DNA of 64,000 bases from Pelagivirga sediminicola. GTDB taxonomy: Bacteria; Pseudomonadota; Alphaproteobacteria; Rhodobacterales; Rhodobacteraceae. Position 1 is the first letter of the stretch; each line of letters opens with the position of its first letter. Both the position numbers and the translations under genes were made by a program. The stretch is from assembly GCF_003072125.1 (NCBI RefSeq), contig NZ_QCYH01000001.1:1-64000 (forward strand), read 5' to 3'. Of this stretch, positions 8,678 through 17,102 are shown piece by piece. Below the pieces are notes generated by a model that searched no databases, had not been told where the DNA came from, and worked only from the letters and a program-made list of their open reading frames with translations.

Positions 8678-10786
8678 CTACTCGGCAGCCACGGTTTGCG
8701 GCTCGTCGACCGGCTCTTCCTCGTCGTCGTCCTCGTCGGAGAGGAAGGCCGGCAGGGCCTCAGGGTCATCTCCCTCGGCATCCGGGGTGGTGCCATCGTC
8801 AATGGCGGGCAGGCGCAGCGGTTCGGGCAACCAGCCGCTGTCGGCGAGCAGACGTTCGGCCTCCTTGGCCATGTCCGGTTTTTTCAGGTGGCCGATGAGC
8901 TGTGCCGTTTCCTCGCCCTTGGCCTCGCGCACCGCCTCGAGGATGCGGGGCTTGGTCACCCGGCCGAAATAATTGTCGACCGTCGGTCGCCATCCGATTT
9001 CCACCATGTCGAGCCCGACGGCACGGGCGAGCCGATCCGCCTCGTGGATGCGCTGCTGAACGCCGCGCGTTGACGGCCCCGCGCCATAGGGATTGGCCTT
9101 CTCGTAGAGCGCGTTGACGCCGAAGGAGACGCAATGGGCGAGGAGCGCCATGCGGCTTGCATCGTCGAGACCGTCGATCTTGGCCCAGAGCGCCTCGTCA
9201 TCCCCTAGGGGCAGGTCGGCCTTCCAGGCCTCGTGCCGATCGTCGACGGTCTTGGCGGCCGCGCTGTCTTTCAGGTCATTGCCCTGGACGGGGAAATAGA
9301 CCTGTCGGACCGACGCCTCCAGGCATCCCGGTGTTGAGACGTGCTGGAAGGCGTCGCGCACAAGCTTGTGGATCAGCGCGGTCATGGCGACCGAGGGGTT
9401 GCTGGCCAGCGCATCGCGCAGCGCCAGGGACCGATGCGCCGTAAGCTCGATCACCAGCCGCTCGGGCAGCGGCTTGATCGCATCGTCCTCCTCGTCCTGC
9501 TGCTCGGCTTCGCCGCCGACGGAAATGACGGTGCGCTGCACGGCGCCGGGATCGGTTCCTGCATCGCCATCGCGTCCCGCGTCATCGTCGCCCTCGGGCA
9601 CTTCATCCTCGGGACGGACATAGCCACGCTCGACGGAAAGCTGTCCATCGTGGCGGATGCTGACAAAGGCGCCGGCGCGGCCGATTTCGGCCGGATCGTA
9701 TTGCTTGGGCCGATCTTCGAAGGCGTCGAGTGCCACCTCGATCTCGCCAAGCCGTTCATCCACCTCGTCGGGCAATTCGTCGGCCTCGGCATATTCGGCT
9801 TCGAGACGGTCGAATTCCTCACGAAGGGCCTCGCGCGTGGCGCGTTCCTCGTCGGTCAGATCGACCGGCGTGCCGGTGAGCGCCCGCAAGCCGTTGGTAT
9901 GGCCATAGGGGAAATCAGCGGCAACCGAGATCCATTTCCAGCCCTCCTCGGCGATGGTCTCCGCCTCGGCGGTGAGCTTTTCGCCGACCAGTCGTTCGAG
10001 CAGGGCCACGTCCTCGATCCAGCCGCCATCATCATCCTGGAAGAGATCGCGCAGGACGGTGCCGCCGGCCTCTTCATAGGCTTCGATCGTGACGAAGCAC
10101 ACACGCCGGTCGGAGGACCGGACGGTGTTCTCCGTCAGCATGCGACGGATCTGATAGGGCTCTTTCGACCAGCTATGCTCAATGGCCTCCCAGACCTGTT
10201 CCTGGCGGGCATGGTCGGTGGAAACCGTGAAGGCCATCAACTGATCGAGCGTCATGGAGTCCTCGGCGTAGAGATCGAGGAGTTTCTCCGATACCGAAGC
10301 GAGCTTGAGACGCTGCTTGACGGTGTTGACCGAGACGAAGAAGCGCGCGGCGATGTCTTCCTCGCTCATGCCCTGGTCCCGGAACGTCTGGAACGCGCGG
10401 AACTGGTCGAGGGGATGCAGCGCAGCGCGCTGAACGTTTTCGGCCAAGGAATCTTCCTCGGCCGAGATGTCACTGTCCGCCGCGCGCACGTTGCAGTGAA
10501 CCGGCGCGGCTCGGGCCAACCGCTTCTTCTTGGCGAGAAGTTCGAGCGCCCGGAAACGGCGACCGCCGGCCGGAACCTCGAACATTCCGGTCTCCTTGCC
10601 GTCGGCGTCCACGACCGGACGGACGTTGAGATTCTGCAGGAGGCCGCGGCGGGCAATGTCCTCGGCCAGGTCCTCGATCGAGACGCCGGCCTTGATCCGC
10701 CGGACGTTGGACTGGCTGAGCACCAGCTTGTTGAAGGGAATGTCGCGCGAGGCGCTGAGGGTGATCTTTTTGGCTGCTGTGGCCAT
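8678..10786 (-). CDS. ParB/RepB/Spo0J-family partition-like protein
   Basis: The protein has 702 residues, about twice the length of chromosomal ParB. The N-terminal region has the ParB CTP-binding features: VRPV near 55, the GxRR-type motif AGGRRFRAL near 75-83, and SLAENVQR near 113-120. A helix-turn-helix follows (EEDIAARFFVSVNTVKQRLKL). The long C-terminal part is acidic and helical with a very acidic tail. Such large ParB-like proteins are hallmarks of integrative and conjugative elements and large plasmids, where they may bind element DNA or regulate it. No ParA is visible nearby. Leader A lies immediately upstream. Confidence 0.85.
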   Translation of the reverse strand: MATAAKKITLSASRDIPFNKLVLSQSNVRRIKAGVSIEDLAEDIARRGLLQNLNVRPVVDADGKETGMFEVPAGGRRFRALELLAKKKRLARAAPVHCNVRAADSDISAEEDSLAENVQRAALHPLDQFRAFQTFRDQGMSEEDIAARFFVSVNTVKQRLKLASVSEKLLDLYAEDSMTLDQLMAFTVSTDHARQEQVWEAIEHSWSKEPYQIRRMLTENTVRSSDRRVCFVTIEAYEEAGGTVLRDLFQDDDGGWIEDVALLERLVGEKLTAEAETIAEEGWKWISVAADFPYGHTNGLRALTGTPVDLTDEERATREALREEFDRLEAEYAEADELPDEVDERLGEIEVALDAFEDRPKQYDPAEIGRAGAFVSIRHDGQLSVERGYVRPEDEVPEGDDDAGRDGDAGTDPGAVQRTVISVGGEAEQQDEEDDAIKPLPERLVIELTAHRSLALRDALASNPSVAMTALIHKLVRDAFQHVSTPGCLEASVRQVYFPVQGNDLKDSAAAKTVDDRHEAWKADLPLGDDEALWAKIDGLDDASRMALLAHCVSFGVNALYEKANPYGAGPSTRGVQQRIHEADRLARAVGLDMVEIGWRPTVDNYFGRVTKPRILEAVREAKGEETAQLIGHLKKPDMAKEAERLLADSGWLPEPLRLPAIDDGTTPDAEGDDPEALPAFLSDEDDDEEEPVDEPQTVAAE

Positions 10787-10797
10787 GGTAAGTTACT

Positions 10798-10872
10798 CCG
10801 CGACGGGCGCCGAGAGCCTCTCTCTCGGCTCGAAACCCGTCACGGAAACAGGGCGCAGCCCTCTCACTCTCC
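10798..10872 (-). ncRNA. Leader hairpin A upstream of the ParB-like gene (radC-type cis RNA candidate)
   Basis: On the minus strand, GAGAGTGAGAGGG is followed by CCGTGACGGG, an inner hairpin CCGAGAG-AGAGG-CTCTCGG (arms 10822-10828 and 10810-10816), and CCCGTCGCGG closing the outer stem (10836-10845 with 10798-10807). Leader B has the same outer stem and identical loop, but a different inner stem that is still fully paired. That is compensatory change. A radC RNA motif is known in front of RadC, antirestriction, methyltransferase and integrase genes of proteobacterial mobile elements. Membership here is my inference. Confidence 0.65.
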
Positions 10873-10962
10873 GGGCGACGCGGTAGCCGCCCTGCGACTC
10901 GCCGCCACATGGGAAAATCGGATGCGGATAAAGCGAGCACCAAGTGTCTGCCCGATGCGCAG

Positions 10963-11490
10963 TCAGATTTCGCCTCGGCCGCGCAGACTAACCTCCCGGC
11001 CGATGCCGACGATGATATGGTCATGAAGCGCCAGACCCATAAGCTTGCAGCCTTTCTGGATTTCCCTCGTCATCGCAATGTCGGATGCTGAAGGTTCAGG
11101 ATCACCGGTAGGATGATTGTGGACGACGATCAGCGCAGTCGCGTTGAGTGCCAGAGCACGCCTCAATACCTCCCGGGGATAGACCGGAACGTGATCGACC
11201 GTGCCTATGGCGAGGCACTCATCCGAGACGAGACGGTTCTTCCGGTCGAGATAGAGGACATGAAACCGCTCCACTTCGCCGCGGATGGTGAGTGCGCAAT
11301 AATCCAGCACTGCCTGCCAAGATGACAACACCGGGTTCTGGTTGAGGTGGCGCAGCAGGATCTGGCGTGCCTCATAGATGACGACCTGCTCCTGGGCCGA
11401 GAGCGGTCCGGACTGAGGCTCCATACCGAGCGTCCTGTGATGTCTTGTCATGTCCAACCGGCCGCGCAGGCCATCGGTCAACAGGATCAT
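10963..11490 (-). CDS. radC: RadC/JAB-domain protein
   Basis: The protein has 175 residues. The C-terminal RadC (JAMM/MPN) domain is clear: VVHNHPTGDPEPSASD supplies the His-x-His and Asp metal ligands, and LALHDHIIVG follows. It lacks the usual long N-terminal helix-hairpin-helix part of chromosomal RadC, as is common for plasmid and ICE copies. Despite the name, a role in DNA repair is doubtful in this family. Mobile-element copies are often linked to antirestriction genes. It overlaps the ArdC-like gene by 4 bases, so the two form an operon. Confidence 0.85.
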   Translation of the reverse strand: MILLTDGLRGRLDMTRHHRTLGMEPQSGPLSAQEQVVIYEARQILLRHLNQNPVLSSWQAVLDYCALTIRGEVERFHVLYLDRKNRLVSDECLAIGTVDHVPVYPREVLRRALALNATALIVVHNHPTGDPEPSASDIAMTREIQKGCKLMGLALHDHIIVGIGREVSLRGRGEI

Positions 11491-12446
11491 GCCACCCTCC
11501 TGTCGCAGGAGGTCTCGATCAGGCTGGATTCCGCATCGGCTGGGGCGAAGGCCAGAAGCCAGTCGGCGGCCTTGCCCGCCTGGCTTGCGGCGCGGACGAT
11601 GGCGCGATTGTCCTCGCGCAGCACCTCAAGCCAGGAACCGATGTAATCGGCGTGCCGGACGGTCGGCGCGATGCCGAGCGAGGCACAGCAGAATGCGGCG
11701 TTGATCTCGGCGATCAGCTCCTCGAAGGCGTATTTCTTCGAGCCAAAAGAGCCCGAGAAATCCCGCCCCAGACGCGAGGCATGGCCTGTCGCGTGGCCCA
11801 TCTCGTGCAGTGCGGTGCGGTGCCAATTGATGGGCTCGAAATAGGCCTGCGGTGGCGGCACCTGCACATAGTCGTGGGCCGGCACGTAGAACGCCCGATT
11901 GCCGCCGATGCGGAAGTCGACGCCGGTGGCGGCGATCAGCGCCTCGACGCTCGGTTCGATCAGCCCCGTCGGCGCGGGTGGCGCGGCGGTCGCTACATCC
12001 TCGGGCAGATTCTCGCACTGGTCGGTGTTGAAGACGGTGAAACGCTTGAGGAACGGGATCGCATGGGCGTCCTCGCCGGTCTCGCGCGCACGGCGCTTCT
12101 CGTCCTCCGGCACGAAGCGGTCGGCATAGACGACGGTGGTGCCGCGCTCGCCCTTGCGAACATTGCCGCCAAGCGACAGCGCCTGGCGGAAGGTCAGCCA
12201 ACTCTGACCGGTAAAGCCGCGTTCGATCACGGCGCCCCAGAGCAGCAGGACGTTGATGCCCGAATACTGACGATCGGTGGAAGCGTTCTTCGGAAGGCCA
12301 AGGGGTGCCTTCGCCGCCGCCGTTCCCCAGGGCTGGACCCAAGGCACACGGCCGGCCTCCAACTCGGCGATGATCTTGTCGGTGATTTCGGAATAGAGAT
12401 TGGTCCGGTCGCGCCGGGCGCCGGATTTGCGGTTGTGTCTGGACAT
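11487..12446 (-). CDS. ardC: ArdC-like antirestriction protein with zincin domain
   Basis: The protein has 319 residues. The N-terminal region (LYSEITDKIIAELEAGRVPW) matches the ArdC single-stranded-DNA-binding domain. The C-terminal half is a zinc-metallopeptidase-like domain with TALHEMGHATGH near residue 220 and a downstream FEELIAEINAA segment that carries the third ligand candidate. ArdC proteins protect incoming DNA from host restriction during conjugative transfer. The gene heads a two-gene unit with radC and is preceded by leader B. Its presence next to several restriction-like systems on the same element is notable. Confidence 0.8.
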   Translation of the reverse strand: MSRHNRKSGARRDRTNLYSEITDKIIAELEAGRVPWVQPWGTAAAKAPLGLPKNASTDRQYSGINVLLLWGAVIERGFTGQSWLTFRQALSLGGNVRKGERGTTVVYADRFVPEDEKRRARETGEDAHAIPFLKRFTVFNTDQCENLPEDVATAAPPAPTGLIEPSVEALIAATGVDFRIGGNRAFYVPAHDYVQVPPPQAYFEPINWHRTALHEMGHATGHASRLGRDFSGSFGSKKYAFEELIAEINAAFCCASLGIAPTVRHADYIGSWLEVLREDNRAIVRAASQAGKAADWLLAFAPADAESSLIETSCDRRVA

Positions 12447-12455
12447 CGCGGGTCT

Positions 12456-12528
12456 CCGTGACGGGCGCCGGAGGCCTCTCCTCCGGTCCTCATCCCGTCA
12501 CGGCAAACCCGTCCGCACTCTCACTCTC
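12456..12528 (-). ncRNA. Leader hairpin B upstream of ardC (radC-type cis RNA candidate)
   Basis: On the minus strand, GAGAGTGAGAG (12518-12528) is followed by CCGTGACGGG and CCCGTCACGG, a perfect 10-bp outer stem (12494-12503 with 12456-12465). It encloses an inner hairpin CCGGAGG-AGAGG-CCTCCGG (12480-12486 with 12468-12474). It ends 10 bases upstream of the ardC start codon, so it could govern translation. The inner stem differs from leader A by paired substitutions while the loop is unchanged. Confidence 0.7.
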
Positions 12529-13039
12529 AATGGGGGCGTTGCGGGGGAATCCCCCGCTCGAAGGGGTCGGCCGAGACTACAGGCTCGACCGCAGGGGAAG
12601 GCTTTCCCCTCCTTGTCTTTCCACGTCGCGATCCACACGCTTCCAATCCGCGGCGCGTTGTCTTCCGATCAGCCGAGATCGATGTTCTTGCGGTTCGGCG
12701 AATCGGGACTAACCAATGCGCGGAGACTGGCGCGAGTTCTTTCTGGCCTAAAGGCTCTCGGATCACATCGCGCCGTGTCTCGACTTGCTGTGACATTTGC
12801 TATGCTTTTGTCGGCAAGTGCAGAGGTTTCATCACAAAGCTTGTCGAGGTATTCAGTCAGTCGGAAGTCCGGGTTTGTATTTTGTTTGTGTGATACATAA
12901 CCTCACACGGTGAATGACAAGGTGAGAGAATAAATATCGGTGGTCCAGCTCGATCCCAGCACGAGTCCTGGATCTCCTTGAGACGCACGGAATCCCGCGC
13001 CTTGCGGAACCTTGGAATGCAGGAGGGGGGAAACGGATA
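12529..13039. other. Junction between maintenance module and defence cargo, no gene seen
   Basis: This is the largest gene-free stretch in the element. Up to about 12,700 it is GC-rich with frames of no recognisable family. From about 12,780 it becomes visibly AT-richer and holds a dyad at 12888-12908. It probably includes the promoter region for the Gabija genes. I could not fix -35 and -10 boxes with acceptable spacing. The composition change suggests the defence genes were joined to the module here. Confidence 0.5.
12888..12908. promoter_or_regulatory. Inverted repeat upstream of gajA
   Basis: GTGTGA (12888-12893) and TCACAC (12903-12908) form a perfect dyad with a 9-base spacer in an AT-rich patch, 131 bp before the gajA start. 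It could be an operator. The half-sites resemble CRP/FNR-family sites, but the spacing is too long for CRP. Confidence 0.35.
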
Positions 13040-14863
13040 ATGAGAATCCGCCGACTGAGACTGTCGAACTTCCGAAGCGTCGCCGACGGTGAGGTGATCT
13101 TCCCGGGTCACACGGTCATCATTGGCGGGAACAGCGTCGGCAAATCGACGATGTGCGAAGCCTTGGACCTGCTGCTCGGTCCGGATCGCTTGTCGCGGGC
13201 ATCACCTATCGACGAGCATGATTTCTTCGAGCGCCGGTACCTCGATGACGATGGTGATCCCATCGTCATCGAATTGGAAGTGGTTCTGACCGATCTTACC
13301 GCTGACGTGCTTACCAAGTTCCGAACCCACCGCGAATACTGGAACACGACCACGAACACGCTGCTGGATGAGACAGCAACGCCGGAAGATGTCGAGGCCG
13401 ACGACGTCGTGCCGGCGCTTCGGATCAGGTTCGAGGGCGCATACGATATTGAGGAGGACGAGTTCCGTGCGGAGACCTACTTCGCCAGTCCGCCGCCGGA
13501 CGACGAAAGCCGACGCGCCAGGGTCACGCGTCCCGCAAAACGTCAGTTCGGGTTCATCTATCTTCGCGCGCTGAGGACCGGCTCCAGAGCGCTCAGCCTG
13601 GAACGCGGCTCCCTGCTCGACATCATCTTGAAGCTCAAGGACGATGATCGCTCCGCCATGTGGGAGCAGACGCTTGGGGCAATGGAAGATCTGGATCCGG
13701 CGATTGACGCCATACCCCAGCTCAGAGCGATCCTGGACGAAGTCGACAGGCGCGTGCGTCGATTTGTGGGTCTTTCCGATGATGATCGTACCTTCCGCCT
13801 TTATCCGTCCGCGTTGACACGAGAGAGCCTGCGTCGCTCGATTACGCTGTTTGGTTCCTCGGAGCGCTCGAACATCCCTGTTCCGTATTGGCGTCTGGGG
13901 TCGGGTGTCATCAATTCTATGGTGTTCTCGCTCCTGACGTTCATCGCGGACCTCAAGTCCAACGTGATATTCGCGATGGAGGAACCGAAGATCGCGATCC
14001 CTCCGCATACGCAGCGCCGCATTGTCCAATTCCTTCAAAGGGAAATGGATCAGTCGATCCTCACGACCCATTCCCCGTTCGTGCTCGAGCAATACGACCC
14101 GGAAAACGTCATCCTCCTGGAAAGGGGGACTGGCGGGAAGGTCGCAGGCCGTCGGATCGAAGTCACCGGCATCAAGGCCAAGGCCTACAGGGGAAACCTT
14201 CGCCGCGTCCTTTCCGAAGCCATGCTCGGCAACGGTGTGCTTTGCGTAGAGGGCGTTTCCGACGGCGAAGCGATCTACTCCGCTTCCGCCGTTCTGGAAG
14301 AGCACAGTGCCGAGGGTACGTACACGCCGCTCGATCTGTCTGGCGTCACGGTGGTGCAGTGCGAGGGGGATGGCGGGCTGTTGCGGTACGGCGAGTTCTT
14401 CTCTGGCTTGGGCCTGAAGACCTACGCCTTCTACGACCGACAGAAGAATGAAGCGATCAGCGAGGAGATAGTCGAGGTCTTCGATGCGGCCTGGGAACTG
14501 GAGCAGACGGGGATCGAGTATCTGCTTGCCGACGAGATAACGGTCGACGTCATCCGCACATTCCTCATCGAGGCTTCGGAATGGGACGACTATCCGCACA
14601 ACGCGAAGAACGCGAACCTGTTCGAGTACGACCCCGATGCGGATGACGAAGCCGTAAAGGCACTCTGCAAGAGGGTGCTCAAGACCCGGAAGGGTGCGGG
14701 CTATGCGCAGCGGCTGGTCGAAATCTGTTCAGAAGCGGATCTGCCGGCCATCATCGTCGAAGCCCTGGAGCGCATCAGCGAGGATCTTCCCAACGAGCTT
14801 TCGGCCGGCGATGGAGATGACCACGATGATGATGATCCAGAAACGTCCGACGACGAAACATGA
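13040..14863 (+). CDS. gajA: Gabija GajA, OLD-family ATPase-nuclease
   Basis: The protein has 607 residues. An ABC-type ATPase head opens it (Walker A GGNSVGKST at 29-37). An OLD-type Walker B FAMEEPKIAIPP lies near 311-322, followed by the THSPFVLEQ switch. The C-terminal TOPRIM nuclease domain begins at VLCVEGVSD near 401 and includes AFYDRQ near 464. In Gabija, GajA is a sequence-specific nicking endonuclease held back by nucleotides and released when phage replication depletes them. The gene overlaps gajB by 4 bases. The GTATAATG-free leader leaves its promoter unresolved. The C-terminus is very acidic. The OLD plus UvrD pairing, order and size support the Gabija call. Confidence 0.85.
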   Translation: MRIRRLRLSNFRSVADGEVIFPGHTVIIGGNSVGKSTMCEALDLLLGPDRLSRASPIDEHDFFERRYLDDDGDPIVIELEVVLTDLTADVLTKFRTHREYWNTTTNTLLDETATPEDVEADDVVPALRIRFEGAYDIEEDEFRAETYFASPPPDDESRRARVTRPAKRQFGFIYLRALRTGSRALSLERGSLLDIILKLKDDDRSAMWEQTLGAMEDLDPAIDAIPQLRAILDEVDRRVRRFVGLSDDDRTFRLYPSALTRESLRRSITLFGSSERSNIPVPYWRLGSGVINSMVFSLLTFIADLKSNVIFAMEEPKIAIPPHTQRRIVQFLQREMDQSILTTHSPFVLEQYDPENVILLERGTGGKVAGRRIEVTGIKAKAYRGNLRRVLSEAMLGNGVLCVEGVSDGEAIYSASAVLEEHSAEGTYTPLDLSGVTVVQCEGDGGLLRYGEFFSGLGLKTYAFYDRQKNEAISEEIVEVFDAAWELEQTGIEYLLADEITVDVIRTFLIEASEWDDYPHNAKNANLFEYDPDADDEAVKALCKRVLKTRKGAGYAQRLVEICSEADLPAIIVEALERISEDLPNELSAGDGDDHDDDDPETSDDET

Positions 14864-16599
14864 CCAATCCGGAAGATCGCTTCGACCTCTGCGACAAACG
14901 CCGTGCCATTCTGGGTGATGCGGGTCACATGCTGGTGTTGGGTGGGCCCGGGTCCGGCAAGACGACCATCGCGCTCCTGAAGGCAAGACGGATGGTCCTC
15001 GAGCGACTGCAACCGGAACAGTCGGTCCTCTTTCTCAGCTTCTCCAACGCTGCGATACGGCGCATTCTGGAAAGTGCGGGGAGCGTGCTGACGCGCGAAG
15101 TCGGCCGCCAGGTGGAGATCAAGACCTATCATTCATTCGCGTGGGACATCCTGCAGTCTCATGGCTATCTGCTGTCATCACAGCGAAAGCTTGGGATCGT
15201 CGCGGCGCAGGATGCCGCCGTCATCCGAGCAGGGCTGGAAGATGACGCGTGGCTTGCCGAGGAAGATCGGCTGTTTCAGGAAGACGGCCGCGCCACCTAC
15301 GATCAATTCGCGCCGCGCGCCGCGGATATTCTTGAAAGATCCGCCGTCGTTCGCGACTGTTTTTGCTCGGCGCATCCGCTGATCCTGGTCGACGAGTTCC
15401 AGGACACCGACGAGGATCAATGGAGACTGGTTCGGGCATTGTCGGAGAATTCCGAGATCATCGCTCTCGGTGATACCGAGCAGCGGATCTACGCCTGGCG
15501 AAAGGGAGTCAGCCCCAAGCGTCTGAATGAGTTTGCCGAAACGCTGGGCGCGGCCACCTATGATTTTCAGAACGAGAACAATCGCAGCCCGGCAACGGGC
15601 ATTGCCGGATACGCCCGCGGTCTCTTGTCTCCTGACGTCCATCTTGAGCTGCCCGATGACATTGCATTCAAGCGATTTCGGCCTGGCCAGTTTGCGATTG
15701 GCCTTCGCGCCGGGCTCATCAAGACGTGGAACGAGACCGTGAAGAGAACGGGACATCGCGACATCACGGTGGCGGTCGCCGCCCGCAGCCGAACGATGGT
15801 GCGCCTGATCTCGGACGCGTTGGCACAAAAACTCACGCTGGGGGTGAAGGAGCACGGACCGGTTCCGCACGATGTGATGTTCGACCAGATGCAGATCACC
15901 CTTGCATCGCGGGTGATCGCCTATCTGCTGGCTTCGCAGCAAGACTCGCGAGATGAAAGGCTGGCCGGTGCACTGGAAAGGATCAGCGCCGTTTTCCGGT
16001 CCTCTGGAAAGAAGACGGCGATCAAGACATCCGATCGCTTGTTGGGTTGGGCGGAGAAGTGTCGGGACGGAAAGGTGCCAGGCACGAAATGCGTCACGGC
16101 GCTGACGGTCGCATTTGATGCGATCGATACCCACGGATTTTCAGGTTCACCGACCGAAGACTGGCTCCTGGTCCGCCGAGCCCTGGAGCGGGCTGACGCT
16201 GATGAACTGAAACGCACCGGAGATCATGCTCGGTATCTCCGATTGCTGAGGCGTGGCTCGGCAATCGAGGACCAACTGGCGGAATTGTGGAAGCAGACTG
16301 GAACCTACGCCGGCGCCGAAGCCGCGTTGGACAATGCGATCCTTCAAGATCAGATGACAGACAGCCACCGCGAAGTCTCGAGCATCAGCGTCATGACGAT
16401 GCATCAGCTAAAGGGCCGGGAATATGATGCCGTCCTTCTTGTCGAGGACCAGCACAGGACATTTCGGGGAAGAGACCAAGAACCGCCTTACATGGAAACG
16501 AGGCGACTGCTGCAGGTCTCGCTGACGAGGGCTCGGCATCTCGCCTATGTCCTATCAGCGACGAAGAACGCCACGTTGGATGTCCTTTTCGATGACTGA
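14860..16599 (+). CDS. gajB: Gabija GajB, UvrD-like helicase
   Basis: The protein has 579 residues. Superfamily 1 helicase motifs are in order: Walker A GGPGSGKTT at 28-36, LSFSNAAIRRI (motif Ia region), LVDEFQDTDEDQW near 177-189 (motif II), GDTEQRIYAWR (motif III), MTMHQLKGREYDAV (motif V) and QVSLTRARHLAYV (motif VI). GajB senses DNA ends or single strands and works with GajA in anti-phage defence. It starts within the gajA stop codon (ATGA), which points to coupled translation. It is somewhat longer than the best-known GajB, and I see no break or missing motif. Confidence 0.85.
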   Translation: MTNPEDRFDLCDKRRAILGDAGHMLVLGGPGSGKTTIALLKARRMVLERLQPEQSVLFLSFSNAAIRRILESAGSVLTREVGRQVEIKTYHSFAWDILQSHGYLLSSQRKLGIVAAQDAAVIRAGLEDDAWLAEEDRLFQEDGRATYDQFAPRAADILERSAVVRDCFCSAHPLILVDEFQDTDEDQWRLVRALSENSEIIALGDTEQRIYAWRKGVSPKRLNEFAETLGAATYDFQNENNRSPATGIAGYARGLLSPDVHLELPDDIAFKRFRPGQFAIGLRAGLIKTWNETVKRTGHRDITVAVAARSRTMVRLISDALAQKLTLGVKEHGPVPHDVMFDQMQITLASRVIAYLLASQQDSRDERLAGALERISAVFRSSGKKTAIKTSDRLLGWAEKCRDGKVPGTKCVTALTVAFDAIDTHGFSGSPTEDWLLVRRALERADADELKRTGDHARYLRLLRRGSAIEDQLAELWKQTGTYAGAEAALDNAILQDQMTDSHREVSSISVMTMHQLKGREYDAVLLVEDQHRTFRGRDQEPPYMETRRLLQVSLTRARHLAYVLSATKNATLDVLFDD

Positions 16600-16676
16600 G
16601 CACACATTTCCCAACCGGTCGGATCCGTATCCCTCCGACGCCCCGGTCGTTGCATTTGCTCGCGCACTCTGCTAAC

Positions 16677-16690
16677 CGTCATATTTGACG
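16677..16690. promoter_or_regulatory. Candidate HipB operator
   Basis: CGTCA and TGACG form a 5-bp dyad with a 4-base TATT centre (16677-16690), 25 bp upstream of the hipB start. HipB proteins repress their own operons through such palindromes near the promoter. The site is short and single, so the assignment is tentative. Confidence 0.4.
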
Positions 16691-16715
16691 ATTAAATGCA
16701 AAATGAGCATCAGAT

Positions 16716-17102
16716 ATGGCGGTTAAGGTAAGTTCCTTGAACGCGCGGCGAGCCCTTGAGGCTCTGGGCGCGAACATCAAGACGGCCCGTTTGAAGCGGC
16801 GCATCTCCGTGCAGGGATTCGCCGAACGGGTCGGTGTGTCCGAGAGTACCATCAGCCGCCTTGAGAAAGGAGACGATGGCGTCAGCATCGGCACGCTGGC
16901 CATGGCCTGCCTCGTGCTCGGCGAGATCGGACGGATTTCGGACTTCCTCGATCCGGGATCCGACGACACCGGACTGCTGCTCGACAGAGAGGCACTGCCC
17001 AAGCGGATAGATCGGAAACGGGGCTCCAGGCCGACAGGAACCACAAAGAGTGACACCATTCTCCCGGACGGTGACGACGATGACGAAGGGGTCGGCTTCT
17101 GA
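16716..17102 (+). CDS. hipB: HipB-like XRE antitoxin
   Basis: The protein has 128 residues. The N-terminal helix-turn-helix is plain: LGANIKTARLKRRISVQGFA, then GVSESTISRLEKGDDGVSIG, ending near residue 65. The tail is charged and ends in an acidic run (DGDDDDEGVGF). The gene is directly followed by hipA with a one-base overlap (TGATG), the standard order in hipBA modules. The antitoxin should bind the HipA kinase and the operator upstream (16677-16690). It is slightly longer than classical HipB. Confidence 0.85.
   Translation: MAVKVSSLNARRALEALGANIKTARLKRRISVQGFAERVGVSESTISRLEKGDDGVSIGTLAMACLVLGEIGRISDFLDPGSDDTGLLLDREALPKRIDRKRGSRPTGTTKSDTILPDGDDDDEGVGF

Noticed and set aside
12888..12908. 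CRP-type binding site
   Set aside because: The TGTGA and TCACA half-sites are 9 bases apart; CRP sites need 6. Kept only as an unassigned dyad.
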